Shown here: one piece after another, positions 10,099-21,408 of the stretch
Layout of the letters: each line of letters begins with the position of its first letter
How positions within the stretch are numbered: the first letter of the stretch is position 1
Source: Helianthus annuus
Lineage: Eukaryota > Streptophyta > Magnoliopsida > Asterales > Asteraceae
Assembly: GCF_002127325.2 (NCBI RefSeq)
Contig: NC_035435.2
Coordinates: forward strand, 10,065,543-10,129,542
Reading direction: 5' to 3'
Length of the DNA stretch: 64,000 nucleotides
Translations under genes and position numbers: made by a program
The notes under the pieces: generated by a model
Told to the model about the DNA's origin: nothing
The model's input: only the letters and a program-made list of their open reading frames with translations
Database searches by the model: none

Positions 10099-13000
10099 AT
10101 GAAGTATCCTTTTGGCAATAGTGACCCCCTAATTGAAGATGAAGCTGAACCACCCGATACAACTAACGAAGAAGACCACTTTGTCGAAGAAGAGATAGCC
10201 ATAGAACAAACCTTTAAGGTTCTTAATCTAGATGAGCCACAAAATAAGGTGTCTTCTAAAGACCCACCCATTGAGCTCAAAGAACTTCCTAAAGGTTTGG
10301 AATATGCTTTTCTAAGCAAAGATGGTAGTTTACCTGTAATCATTTCATCTAAATTAAGTAACATAGAAAAAGAGAAACTAATTAGCCTGCTTAAAAAACA
10401 CAAAAACGCGATCGCTTGGAAGCTTGTAGATATTAAAGGAATAAGCCCTTCCATGTGCACGCACAAAATTTTAATGAATGATGACTACAAAACGGTAATT
10501 CAACCACAACGAAGAGTGAACCCCAATGTTCAAGAAGTGGTTAAGAATGAAGTCATCAAACTACTTGACGCCGGACTAATCTACCCTATCTCCGATAGCC
10601 CGTGGGTAAGTCCCGTTCAAGTAGTCCCAAAGAAAGGAGGTATGACGGTAATAACTAATGAGAAAAATGAATTAATACCAACAAGAACCGTCACAGGATG
10701 GAGAGTTTGTATAGATTATAGGCGATTAAATGAAGCAACAAGGAAAGACCACTTTCCTTTACCCTTCATTGATCAAATGTTAGAAAGATTATCCGGTCAT
10801 AAATTTTATTGTTTCTTAGATCGTTTTTCAGGTTACTTTCAAATACCGATAGCACCAGAAGACCAAGAGAAAACAACTTTCACATGTCCCTACGGAACTT
10901 TCGCATATCGACGCATGCCATTCGGTCTATGTAATGCGCCTGCAACATTCCAACGTTGTATGGTCGCCATTTTCCATGATATGATCGAAAAGACAATGGA
11001 AGTCTTCATGGATGAATTTTCCATCTTTGGAGACTCATATGACCAATGCCTCGATAATCTTGAACGAATGCTATCCCGGTGTGAGGAAACTAACCTCGCC
11101 CTTAACTGGGAAAAATGTCATTTCATGGTAACAGAGGGAATAGTACTCGGTCACAAAATCTCAAGCGAAGGAATGGAAGTTGATCGAGCAAAAATAGAGA
11201 CTATTTCTCGATTACCCCCTCCATCCTCCGTGCGAGCAATCAGAAGTTTCCTAGGACATGCCGGATTTTATAGAAGGTTTATCAAAGACTTTTCGAAAAT
11301 CTCAAGGCCTCTAACAAAATTACTTGAAAAAGATGCACCCTTCATCTTTGACAAGGAATGCAATCAAGCATTTCTAACCCTCAAGGAAATGCTAGTCAAT
11401 GCACCTATCATGATAGCGCCAGATTGGAAATTTCCTTTCGAAATCATGTGTGATGCAAGTGACTTTGCTGTTGGAGCAGTCTTGGGACAAAGAAAAGAAA
11501 AGCATTTCCACCCAATTTATTATGCTAGTAAAACTCTTAATGATGCACAAGAAAATTATACAACTACAGAAAAAGAATTACTAGCAGTGGTATTTGCTTT
11601 TGATAAATTTCGTTCTTATCTTGTTCTTTCTAAAACAGTAGTCTATACAGACCATGCAGCCATCAGGTACCTCTTCAAGAAGCAAGACGCAAAACCCCGT
11701 TTGATCAGATGGATTCTACTCCTCCAAGAATTCGACATCGAAATCAAGGACAAAAGAGGAGCAGAGAACACTACTGCAGATCATCTCTCACGCTTAGAAG
11801 ACCCAGCTTTGGAGACAACCAGAGACGAGCAAATCAACGAGAAATTTCCCACGGAATCCTTGGAAATGATGGAGAGTAGACAAGAGCCATGGTATGCCGA
11901 CTACGCTAATTTCCTAGCTAGCGGTATAGTCACCAAAGGATGGCCACATCATCAAAGAAAGAAATTCTTTGCTGATGTAAAGCATTACTTTTGGGAAGAC
12001 CCTTATCTTTTCAAAATGTGTGCCGACCAGCTCATCCGAAGGTGTGTCCATGGTAATGAAGCACGAAGAATTCTCCGTCATTGTCATGAAGGTCCATACG
12101 GAGGACATCATGGTGCCGCAAGTACCGCACGAAAGGTATTTGATTCTGGATTTTACTGGCCAACCATTTACAAGGATGCACAAAACCTTGTAAAGACATG
12201 TGATGCCTGCCAGAGATCAGGTAATATTTCTTCCAAAAACGAAATGCCTCAAAATGGCATTCTCGTCTGTGAAATCTTTGATGTGTGGGGACTCGATTTC
12301 ATGGAACCATTCCCACCTTCAAAGGGAAACAAATATATACTTGTGGCAGTCGATTACTTGTCTAAATGGGCGGAGGCCGAGGCTCTTTCAACAAATGATG
12401 GAAGAGTAGTGGTAAAATTTTTGAAAAAACTGTTTTCTCGCTTCGGGACACCAAAGGCTTTAATAAGTGATAGAGGTACCCATTTTTGCAATCATCAACT
12501 CGAAAAAATATTAACAAGGTATGGGGTCTATCACCGGGTCTCAACAGCATATCACCCTCAAACAAATGGGCAAGCCGAAGTGACTAATCGAGGTTTAAAA
12601 CGAATACTTGAAAAAACCGTAGGAATAAATAAAAAAGAATGGGCCGACAAGTTAGACGACGCTTTATGGGCTTTTCGAACTGCTTATAAAACCACTATAG
12701 GCACAACCCCATATAAACTCGTCTATGGAAAAAGTTGTCACTTGCCAGTAGAAATAGCTCACAAAGCCTACTGGGCAATAAAAAACGTAAACTTAGATTT
12801 AGAAAATGCCGGTAAAAATCGATTTTGTCAAATAAATGAATTAGACGAGCTAAGGAATTATGCATATTCTAACTCCGAAATTTATAAAGAAAGAATGAAA
12901 AATTTACACGATAAATATATTAAATCTAATGAATTTCGGGTAGGAGATCAAGTTCTATTGTTTAATTCACGACTTCGATTATTTCCTGGTAAACTAAAAT

Positions 13001-13170
13001 CTAGGTGGTCAGGACCTTTTTCCGTCACCCATGTTTTTCCACACGGTGCAGTAGAAATTAAAACTCGAAATGGGATACCATTTAAAGTCAATGGCCAACG
13101 GCTAAAACTCTACCGAGGATCCATTGAGGATGAGGAAGAGGAGATCTCACTTCAAACGGTTAACGAATAA
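10099..13170 (+). CDS. Athila pol: RT-RNase H-integrase
   Basis: A 1023-residue open frame in phase with the preceding frame. RT shows [20 protein letters not shown] near residue 200 and [10 protein letters not shown] near 240. The catalytic motif is FMDE (residues 303-306) instead of the usual F/Y-M-D-D. RNase H starts near CDAS at about 450 and contains [10 protein letters not shown] and ADHLSRLE. Integrase has the HHCC zinc domain ([11 protein letters not shown] ... CDACQ) and a D733, D791, E827 triad with 35 residues between the last two. The C-terminus has RWSGPFSV, a GPY/F-type motif. The length is typical for Athila pol. The D-to-E change probably impairs polymerisation. Confidence 0.93.
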   Translation: MKYPFGNSDPLIEDEAEPPDTTNEEDHFVEEEIAIEQTFKVLNLDEPQNKVSSKDPPIELKELPKGLEYAFLSKDGSLPVIISSKLSNIEKEKLISLLKKHKNAIAWKLVDIKGISPSMCTHKILMNDDYKTVIQPQRRVNPNVQEVVKNEVIKLLDAGLIYPISDSPWVSPVQVVPKKGGMTVITNEKNELIPTRTVTGWRVCIDYRRLNEATRKDHFPLPFIDQMLERLSGHKFYCFLDRFSGYFQIPIAPEDQEKTTFTCPYGTFAYRRMPFGLCNAPATFQRCMVAIFHDMIEKTMEVFMDEFSIFGDSYDQCLDNLERMLSRCEETNLALNWEKCHFMVTEGIVLGHKISSEGMEVDRAKIETISRLPPPSSVRAIRSFLGHAGFYRRFIKDFSKISRPLTKLLEKDAPFIFDKECNQAFLTLKEMLVNAPIMIAPDWKFPFEIMCDASDFAVGAVLGQRKEKHFHPIYYASKTLNDAQENYTTTEKELLAVVFAFDKFRSYLVLSKTVVYTDHAAIRYLFKKQDAKPRLIRWILLLQEFDIEIKDKRGAENTTADHLSRLEDPALETTRDEQINEKFPTESLEMMESRQEPWYADYANFLASGIVTKGWPHHQRKKFFADVKHYFWEDPYLFKMCADQLIRRCVHGNEARRILRHCHEGPYGGHHGAASTARKVFDSGFYWPTIYKDAQNLVKTCDACQRSGNISSKNEMPQNGILVCEIFDVWGLDFMEPFPPSKGNKYILVAVDYLSKWAEAEALSTNDGRVVVKFLKKLFSRFGTPKALISDRGTHFCNHQLEKILTRYGVYHRVSTAYHPQTNGQAEVTNRGLKRILEKTVGINKKEWADKLDDALWAFRTAYKTTIGTTPYKLVYGKSCHLPVEIAHKAYWAIKNVNLDLENAGKNRFCQINELDELRNYAYSNSEIYKERMKNLHDKYIKSNEFRVGDQVLLFNSRLRLFPGKLKSRWSGPFSVTHVFPHGAVEIKTRNGIPFKVNGQRLKLYRGSIEDEEEEISLQTVNE

Positions 13171-13931
13171 ACTCATACCCGACATGTTACAGGTAAGTGT
13201 ACGTTTAAAAAACCGGTAAGTCTTCTAGCCATTTTCGGAAATAAGGGGCATGCACACGAGCACAAAAAAAAATATTTTTCAAAAACTTTGCCCGGCACGA
13301 GGCCGTGTCCGCTGGACACGGGGCCGCGTCGAGGCAACTGTCGGGATAAAACCCTCTTTTTCTATCAGTTACACCATTCCACACGCCCCGTATAGCCGAA
13401 AACGCTCTGGTTTGAGGCGATTTTCTGCAGTTTTCCAACGTTACCACCGAGTCTAACAACGTCAAGGTATGATTCTATCCTCTTTAGTAGTTAGATTAGT
13501 TACTTGCATGTAGTTAAAACATCAAAAATTGGGGAAAAATCTAGGGTTCTTCATGTTCATCCGGATCGAACTCAAAATTTTTGATGAAATCTGTTAGTAG
13601 TAGTTTAGATTAGTATAGTAGGAAGTAAATAAACATGTATTGTTGATAGATTCGTTCGATTTCCAACTAAAACCCCAAACCCTTGTTCTTGAACCGAAAA
13701 ACACGAAATTGAAAGGGTAAACGGTTTGTTTTGGGAAAAACGACACTTAGGGTTTCATTTTCGGGGGAAACCGCTACTATTGGGCTAAAAATTTTCAGGT
13801 TTTCGAAACCGGGACGAAAAATGGAATTTTTGGGTTACAGACGCCTGGACACGGGGCCGTGTCCAGCCCACTGTTTGCAGTTTCACTCAGATTTTCCTTG
13901 TTTCGTACTAACTTTTGATGTATTCTTTCAG
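13171..13931 (+). other. Athila spacer between pol and third frame
   Basis: About 760 bases without a supported gene. Holds palindromic GACACGGGGCCGYGTC motifs near 13300-13330 and 13853-13868 and pyrimidine-rich tracts that could serve as splice acceptors for a subgenomic message. The last one ends TTTCAG at about 13926-13931, just before ATG 13932. Confidence 0.5.
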
Positions 13932-15073
13932 ATGTTGAAATTCACGAGGTTTAACGCAAGTGAACTGGACGCTAGGGCACGGTACGAGATTCTACAAACA
14001 AGACCGGAAGAGTACCCAAGGCGGGCGTGTACCGACTTGCTAACCATGGTGAATCAACTTGACCGGTTCAACAACATTGTGAGAGGTCCACTGGCTGTCG
14101 CATTGAACACCCGGCTTCGGTCGGTGCATCAATGCACGATGGAGTTCTACAGCCCTTCATTTTCAACTCGAGATGTGACCCGTTTGACCATGATGCGGTC
14201 ACATTCCGATGTGGAGGGACCACGTTCACAACTTCCATGGCACAGTTTGGAGCTATCATAGGGCTATATAGTGAAGAGGAATCGGGAAATGAAGAGAATA
14301 CTGGGGGATTACGAGACTTGGATGCAACTGAACGCCAAGCCGCATGGGCTCAAATAGGTGAAGGAATCTACAACCCGAGTAGCACCAAAAGCACCAAACT
14401 GAGGGACCCGCTTTACCGCTACATTCACAGGCTCCTCTCCTACTCGCTGAACCAGTGTCACGACAGTAGTGGCGTTGTAGGGTTGAAAGATTTGGTTGTC
14501 CTTCACTGCATCCACAACCAAAAGCCTCTCGATGTTCCTTATCTCTTGCTACGGAACATGCACCTAAATCGCCTTGCTCACGCTCCTACACCTATCTTCT
14601 TCGGGGGATGGGTGTACCGTCTTTTCAAGCATTTCACGAATATCCCAAGGTCCTTTGAAAGGAGTCCATGGTCGGGACGGGTCGATTACCACATTTGCCG
14701 AGCCATGAACTTGCTTTATGAGGCGGAAGACGGGACGGTGAGCTTTCAAAGGACGCAAGGCTACGCATGGAACCCGCAGGAGGCTCTAGTTCTTCATGCA
14801 CCACCTCCCCATTTTCAGTACCCACCCCAAGGCGATCCGGGTCATTCCTCCTCTCAAGGAGGTGGTTTTCCTAACTTTCAAAGTTTACATGATCTTTTGC
14901 AGGAAAACCTTATGTGCACCAGGAACACCTACAATCTCGCCAACAACACATACCACCGGGTTGGAGCTATCGAGCGCAACGTTAACGATATACAAGATGA
15001 TATCGGTAGCATCCGGGAGTACATGGCGAGGCATGGGGGTGGAGGTGATGGTAGTGATGAAGACATGGAGTAG
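13932..15073 (+). pseudogene. Athila third frame (ATHILA ORF-1-like), frameshifted
   Basis: A protein of about 380 residues in two frames. From ATG 13932 the first frame covers about 75 residues (FNASELDARARYEIL, then LTMVNQLDRFNN). Near 14146-14160 the coding switches to the frame that runs to 15073 (FDHDAVTFRCGG, TSMAQFGAIIGLY, LYRYIHRLLSYSLN). This matches in style the ATHILA ORF-1 family of plant gypsy elements, found in the region downstream of pol where some elements have env-like genes. The C-terminal 60 residues are Gly/Asp-rich after a helical NVNDIQDDIGSIREY stretch. Function unknown. No signal peptide or membrane segment is seen, so I do not call it an envelope protein. Confidence 0.7.
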
Positions 15074-16966
15074 AAGGCTTGAAGGAACAAGGGGCAAGTT
15101 GGTGATGAGCCCACAGGTTTAAGTACCCTTCTCTATCGAACAATCTACGGCCTGCGTGCCGCTTGTTGAACAATTTACTTTCTTTAGCTTTTTCTTTTAT
15201 CTTTGTTTTACTTTTCCTTTATGCTTGGATGATACTTGACGATGGTAATTTAGGATGGTTTATGTTTGTTTGGTTTGGTGTTGAGTGATTAGACAGGTAC
15301 AATGCAAGGGTTAGAGTGCTAAATATTAGCACTTGCAGCCCCGAAATGGAGAAACCGGGAGACAAAACCTGTTTTTCAGGCTCACAGACTATCCACACGG
15401 GGACGTGTTCACCCAACACGCCCCCGTGTTCATCTCCCAGACCTGCTGTTTGGTTACTGACCTGCAAATTTTTGCCAGACACGAGGTTGTGTTCACCCAA
15501 CACGCCCCCGTGTTCATCTTCTGTAAGTTCTCGGTACTGGCAGTTCACCACGGGGCCGTGTCCAATGGACACGGGGCCGTGTCCAGACTGCCAGTAACAA
15601 AAATCTTTGCTTTTTAAACCACTTTTACACATTCTAATCAACCAAAAACTTTATTTTTGGACACATTGAGGACAATGTGTAATTTAAGTGTGGGGGGGAT
15701 GCTAAAACCTTGAATTTTGCAAATCCTAAACACAAGCCTTACACAAAACTCTATTGGAACCGCTAAACACCCCAAATTTTTTCAAAAACTTTTTCATTTT
15801 TTTTTATTTATTTACTTGTCTTAGTTTAAGTTGGGAATAACAAGTTCTAAAAAGGTTATATTTTTACAAGTTTACAACCGATAGCGTCGTGATAACAAAG
15901 AACCAACATAAGAAAATTATGAAACGGCATAACAAGTCTAGTTAAAAATTCGATTATATATACTTGATCACATTAAAAACCCATTCCCACAAAAGTGAGT
16001 TTTGAGCCTTTATTGAGCATAAAAATATACATATTTAGACTAAATGCTCATTTTTCGTTTCTTGTGTGAATAGCCGCTTGGTTCTTACAAATCTAGAACT
16101 TGCCACAACAATACATTCCCGGTCCTTACCAACTTAAACCCAAGTAAGTAAATGATGGAGGCATTAGGATTAACCATTTTTCTTTCAAAACCATTATTTT
16201 TCATTTTTTTTATCACCTACCCAAAATCCCCCTAGATAGCCCCTTTGAGCCTAAACCTTTCATTTCATTACCCCAAAACCCTTTTCAACCACCAAAAACC
16301 ATTTTTATTTTTCACCCTTTATTTTAGTAACAAGCTCGGTTTTCTTCGTAAACTCGCCTTTTTATGTGATTAAAAAAAAAAAACAATGATGTAGTCAAAA
16401 ACAAACAAAAGCTATATAAAAGCTTGTTTGGAGAAATACTTCAAAATAAAAAGTCGCTAAAGACAAGGTATTTTACGAAAACCGACGCTTTTTACGAATT
16501 TTCGCCCTTTTACTAACCACTAACCCAACCGCCCACCTTTAACCCAAGCCTAACCCTTCACCCAAAAAGTCCTCTTGATATTTACAAAGGTAAAAAGTTA
16601 AAAAGGAGGAGGATTGATTGCTTGGCATGCCTATGGAAGGCGTAAGTTCCATGCCGCTCTCGAGTGATTCACTAAAAATATACACCTTCGGCCGAGTGTT
16701 GAGTGATCCCCCGTGAGGTATGTGAACTTGTATATAAATGGAATTTTAATAAGGCATGCTATGCCCAAATAAGTAATTTATCTTATGAAACGTTCAAAAT
16801 AAATCATAACGAATAGAATTGTAAATAAATAAAAATAAAAAAAAAACTTACAAAGACCTTGGATTCCCGACACTCTAGGACAAGTTAAAAACCTTCTCTT
16901 CTACCTATTCCATTTGGGAGTGTAAGCCACATTTAAAGAGTTTTGCTTGAGGACAAGCAAAAGTTC
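15074..16966 (+). other. Athila 3' non-coding region
   Basis: About 1.9 kb with no credible gene. It contains three palindrome pairs (15392-15436, 15480-15520, 15548-15595) and an internal copy of the 3' end signal TTGAGGACAA ... AAGTGTGGGGGGG (15666-15700). The rest is AT-rich with long A and T runs. Confidence 0.7.
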
Positions 16967-16981
16967 AAGTGTGGGGGTATT
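16967..16981 (+). promoter_or_regulatory. Athila polypurine tract
   Basis: AAGTGTGGGGGTATT directly before the 3' LTR TGATGTG, preceded by TTGAGGACAAGC. This arrangement is typical for plus-strand priming in Athila/Tat elements. Confidence 0.85.
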
Positions 16982-18698
16982 TGATGTGTGTAAAATGCAA
17001 CATATAAATCACATCAATTAAGGCATAAAACTAACCCTTTTTAAGTACTAATGTTGGAAAAAGAGTGTTTTTGTCTTCCTTTTGTATTTTCAGGAAGAAA
17101 TGAGCTCAAAATCACAAAAGAAGCAAAAAAGACAACTAATTCTAGCATAAATACAAGAAAAGGAACAAAAGTAGACTTCCCGGACCCTCAACGGCACCTC
17201 CCAAGGCAAAGAAGAGAAAACAGAGTCTGAACACACCCCGTGTCCAGCGAACACGGGGGCGTGCCCAGGAAGCAGCAGAAAAGACAAATCAGTAGAAGCT
17301 TCCATTGCCCACCACGGGGCCGTGTCCAGCGGGCACGGGGGCGTGGTGAAAGTACAACAGGCGCATTAATTGTAATTGCGAATTACAATTAATGAAGAGA
17401 GAGAATGTCAGACGGGCACGGGGGCGTGTCCAGCGGACACGGGGGCGTGTCCAGCGGACACGGGGCCGTGCCCAGCCTTCTGTTCAGCCTATAAATAGGG
17501 GTGCTTGGCTTCATTCCATTTCATCCCTTGGCACACCACCTCTCTCACACTTCATCCACCACCCACCACCACCATAACACCATCATCCACCACCATCATC
17601 CATTGTCCATCATAGAGTGTGTGAGTCGTCTCGGGATCCAAGATTGATCGTAAGAGTTCTTGACAATCAAGGCCATGTTTGCCTAAGTCTCTTACATCAC
17701 TTGGTGAAGACAAGTGTTTAGTATAATACTTTTTATTTTTAATCTTTTGCACTTTTTATTTGGTTTTGTATTAATGACTTTAATAACTAGTTACTTATGT
17801 TGAAGGTGATCTTTCCTTATCGTTTGTCCGTGGTGTCTTGGCGTTATTTTACTGTCTATATAAAATAAAAGATTTTCACCATTCATATCTCCACGGTCTA
17901 TATGGAGGTATGTTGGCTACCTGGTCGGGGGTTAAGGGAACGGTTTGGTAAGGGTCTTGCCCTTGTTCAGCGTTTAGAGGTCCTGCTTGGGACCTGGGTC
18001 AAATTTAGTAGGATCTCCTTCAATACCCATAGGTATTGGATGGCGGGGATCCAAACTCTTTGACCCCCTCATAAGTTAACTACTATTAATACTATAACCC
18101 GGCTATTTAGGACTGTATCCCTGCTGACTCAGACTACTTAGCCGAGGGTAACGTCACCGCCGAAAGCGGGGCCTACCACAATTTGCATTAATAACTTAAT
18201 TCATTATCTTTCAATAATCCGACCCTTTAGGATTGTATCCTTGCTGACTCAAACTACTGGGTTGAGGGTAACGTCGCCTTCAAAAGAGGGGCCTACTACA
18301 ATAACTAAGATAATCTCTTAAACAAGTGCAAAAGTGCGAAAATAATCAAAGGTTATACTAATACACGTGTCGGATCCAAGTGATTCATCTTGTCTATCTA
18401 TTTTTATTTTATTTTATTTTTCAGCATTTAGTTAGTTTTTTATTTTTCTTAGTTTAAAACATTTTTCTCACTTTTTGATTTGATTAGACGTTGAGGATAA
18501 ACCGGTATTAAAAGCTCTTGTGTCCTTGGATGACTCGGTATCTTACCAACACTATACTACGTCCACGATGGGTGCACTTGCCCATATGTGTGTTTAGTGT
18601 TAGTAAATATCGTGTTTTATAAATTTAAAACTTGGCTAAAAGTGTAAAAAGGGGCTTAAATATACATCTAAATTATATATCACACCTAACGCACATCA
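16982..18698 (+). repeat. Athila 3' LTR
   Basis: 1,717 bp, TGATGTGTG ... GCACATCA, closely matching 6747-8441. It contains one extra 22-bp copy of the GGGGGCGTGTCCAGCGGACAC unit near 17425-17462. TATA box at 17490-17497. Confidence 0.92.
17490..17497 (+). promoter_or_regulatory. TATA box of Athila 3' LTR
   Basis: TATAAATA in the same context as 7233-7240. It could drive read-out transcription into the copia remnant downstream. Confidence 0.65.
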
Positions 18699-18703
18699 GT
18701 GGT
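18699..18703 (+). repeat. Target-site duplication GTGGT, right
   Basis: Direct repeat of 6742-6746, marking the Athila insertion. Confidence 0.95.
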
Positions 18704-19338
18704 TATCAAGGACACATTGCTGTTAACTGCCAAAGTCGGTATTTTGAGACAAGAAGATGCTTTAATTGCAACATCAAAGGTCACATTGCCTGGGATTGCC
18801 CAAGGAGATCGAATGACAGATTGAGGGCTAAGTCTCAGAAATTGGCAAAGATTCCAGTCAAAGTCAAGCCCCATGAACAGAAGGTTCTGAAACCTAAAGT
18901 TCAAGAACAGACAATTCAAGAAAAGAAAGTTAAGCTTTCTCAGGGGCAGAAAGACAGACTGAGGAAAAAGAGAAAAAAGGCGAGAGAGTATCTGGAGAAG
19001 ATTTTGTCCTCGGGTTCATCCGTTGGAAAAAAATAAGAGTTCTGATGAATCAATTTCCTCGATTGCAAGGTCAAGCAAGATGAATTTATCAGATACAAAT
19101 CTGAGGACGAAAGAGGAAAAGAAGAAGAAGAAAATGGTCGGCGATGAATCTGATGTGTCAAAATCAGACAAGCCACCTGCAGGCAATGATTCTGGTTCGT
19201 CAAAACCAGAGGAGCCATGTTGAGGTAAAAAAGGAGAATTCAGGTTTAACAATGGATGATGCAAACTTTCCACCATTTTTGAACAAGAATTCAAAATCAC
19301 CCAAGGACCGTCAGGCTTGGGTGAATTTGTTTAAATAG
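18704..19338 (+). pseudogene. Copia gag-like protein, C-terminal part
   Basis: Continues the gag frame cut at 6746. It completes the first CCHC knuckle (GHIAVNC), then a second complete one (CFNCNIKGHIAWDC), then a Lys-rich tail to 19036. After an A7 run near 19026-19032 the reading moves to another frame (19023-19223, SSDESISSIARSS), and after a second shift near 19220 to a third frame (to 19338, with PPFLNKNSKSPKDRQAWVNLFK). Homopolymer slippage explains the first shift. No protease, integrase or RT follows. Confidence 0.78.
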
Positions 19339-19905
19339 AAAAAACCTGACTTGCCGGAGTTCCCAGGTTGGTAAGCGTGGAACATGAATCGGCACTTTTC
19401 TTGAGAAATTTCACTCTGGTGATTTTTTGCTTTATATGTGGTAAATCAGGGACATTAAGTTGTACTTGATTTTCTACAAGTGATGGTTGAGGTTTGAAAA
19501 CTGAAATTGTAAAATCTATCATGTGTGTAAAGAAAACAATGATGATGTAGATAACCCCGAACCTACAAATGGTTGGTAAACAAACTAATTTTTCCGGAAA
19601 AACCATTTTGATTGAAACAAACTTAAGTGTTTTGAAATCACAATGGGAAAATAGTTTGTTGTGAGGGGGAGTTCTGATTATTTTTGCATGAGAATGGTGA
19701 ATTGAGGTAATTCACATAATGTTGTCAAATTTCTTGTATAGTTTGTTTTCAATTTTTTCCCACAAAATCAAAATTGAAACATATTTTGATTTTAGGGGGA
19801 GTAATAAAATTTTGAAAAATTTAAAAAAATTGAAAAATATAAAATGAGTTTTGTTGCTAAAAGAGGAAATGATAGTACATCGGTGGACTATCACAGCATG
19901 CTAAA
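19339..19905 (+). other. Copia 3' non-coding remnant
   Basis: Stop-rich sequence without a clear frame. Two AGGGGGAGT tracts (near 19662 and 19793) resemble copia polypurine tracts, but no copia LTR follows either. The gypsy 2 LTR starts at 19906 instead. Confidence 0.6.
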
Positions 19906-20166
19906 TGTAACAACTGCCACTAAAATCCATAATTAGGATGGTAATTAGCTATTAAGGAAACCCTAATTGAGAAACCCAAGTGATTCCGCATAAACCCTAA
20001 AATTTTCATAACAATCGGAATCAGGATCAGGGCCCTAAAACTCAGGGGGGGGGGTTAAACCCTAGTGATGTTTATCTTCTAAATTTGCTGTAGAAACGAA
20101 ATTTATTCGTTTAACTTACTCACCAAGGCTAATTGGGACACGAAACAACCTAGGCTAAGAAATAGA

Positions 20167-20213
20167 CCCGTCGCGCCACGCGACGGGTATGCATGTCTTC
20201 TTCGCGTGGCGCG
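20167..20213 (+). repeat. GC-rich palindromes upstream of TATA, gypsy 2 LTR
   Basis: A perfect inverted repeat with 9-bp stem CCCGTCGCG and 3-base loop at 20167-20187, followed at about 20201-20213 by TCGCGTGGCGCGA, another inverted repeat with TGG loop. Both are CpG-dense in an AT-rich context. Confidence 0.85.
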
Positions 20214-20232
20214 AGGGAGGACAATTTCCAGC

Positions 20233-20240
20233 TATAAATA
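20233..20240 (+). promoter_or_regulatory. TATA box of gypsy 2 LTR
   Basis: TATAAATA followed by GGGG, about 45 bases after the GC-rich hairpin. Confidence 0.75.
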
Positions 20241-21408
20241 GGGGACGTTGGCACTTGAACTTTGGTACAAAATCGACGTCCAAATTCTCTATAACCATCG
20301 AGTTATAGCGAATATCGTTCACACAAAACACACACCGATCACGAAGTGCTGCCACAATCAGGGTAATAACTCGATCGCTGTTACGATTCAACGTCCGATC
20401 GATTATAACTATCCAACGATAGTCCAGGTGCTGCTCAATTGAGCTTGTACTTTGATTATTCGTCGTGATTTCGACTTGAATATTAGAGTGCTGTTCGAAT
20501 TCGGACTATGCTCTGTTATTCGTTGTGAATCCGATTGAATTATCGAGTATCGCACTGATTAATCGTTGTGAGGGTTTAATCTCGTGAATTGACGTAATTG
20601 CTGTATTTTGTTACTAACCTGCCTGTGTGTGCATTGTGTAAATTAGGTTTAATCAAGGCTAATCAGTAGGCTTATATCTATTGCTCGTTAATCTGCAATG
20701 TGAGTCATTCTCTTTTTATCAACTGTTTTACAATACTCCAAGTTATTTTCAAAGGTTATAATTACAGGGATTAAGTCTTTGTAATCACCAAATTACAGCT
20801 GGTATGTGGGGTATTGTGCACATTACTATTTTTATCACTCTATGTGAGTGAGTATTACTTTATGTGAGTGATTATTACTCTGTGTGAGTAAACCGTCACT
20901 ATTAGGGCAACGGGACCCAATAGTGGTATGACCACAGTCACAGATCCGGTCGAGTGACAAATGCCCATTCTTGATAATTGGTTGATAGAAACATTGTAAT
21001 CGCTCTTAATACTGTAAATTTATAACTAACGGGTCGTTTTAGAAAAATGGAATGATTCACTCAGTATTTCCCCGCTGACAAAACCTTTTTCAAACATGTT
21101 TCAGGTGATCTGTGTGATCCAGGAAAAGTGCAGTAAAGCACTATCAAGCTCAGAGAAGTGGCTCAGTGTAAATAAATGAATAAAACATGTTTTGGAAAAT
21201 AAAGATTTCTGTGTGAAATCAACTTATTGTAAATTATGGGATTCATCCCTTAAAACTTTGTGTAATATATTAAACGAGCATTTTCCGGTGAAAAGATCCT
21301 GTTGTAAAAAGACTTCCGCTGTCACATAAATTAAATACCACGGGTACCACTGGAACTGCTCGCGGCTCCCAATTCCGTCCAGGGTGGGTCGGGGGTCGCG
21401 ACAGAAGG

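Larger units (their letters stand above)
6747..18698 (+). mobile_element. Complete Athila-type Ty3/gypsy element
   Basis: 11,952 bp, bounded by GTGGT duplications. It has LTRs of about 1.70 and 1.72 kb, an aspartate-tRNA primer-binding site, a gag-pro region, a 1023-residue pol, an Athila-type third frame and a 3' polypurine tract. The LTRs differ at fewer than about 20 positions plus one 22-bp duplication (my reading by eye), so insertion was recent. Although young it has an in-frame stop before pol, a degenerate protease centre, an altered RT catalytic motif and no recognisable capsid domain. GC-rich palindromic motifs (ACACGGGGCCGTGT type) fill its non-coding parts. Confidence 0.93.
4075..19905 (+). 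mobile_element. Ty1/copia-type element without pol, carrying a nested Athila
   Basis: Starts with a TGTTGG...TACA LTR of 436 bp (4075-4510) followed by a methionine-tRNA primer-binding site. The internal region has a repeat-rich leader and a gag-like reading frame with UBN2-type and CCHC zinc-knuckle sequences. The gag is split by an 11.95-kb Athila-type element. After the second gag part (to about 19338) there are only about 570 bases before the next element begins at 19906. No protease, integrase or RT of copia type is present, so this copy is gag-only or its pol has been deleted. Its 3' LTR is not in the window. Confidence 0.8.
19906..21403 (+). repeat. Gypsy 2 5' LTR
   Basis: 1,498 bp, TGTAACAACTGCC ... 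GTCGCGACA. It is followed after five bases by a primer-binding site. The U3 holds a GC-rich hairpin pair just before a TATA box. Confidence 0.85.

Noticed and set aside
13932..15073. Envelope gene of the Athila element
   Set aside because: Position after pol invites this call, but I see no signal peptide, transmembrane segment or fusion motif. The sequence fits the ATHILA ORF-1 family better.
15219..15641. Frames on both strands across the Athila 3' region
   Set aside because: They arise from GC-rich palindromes, which stay open in several frames. Composition is explained by the repeat motif.
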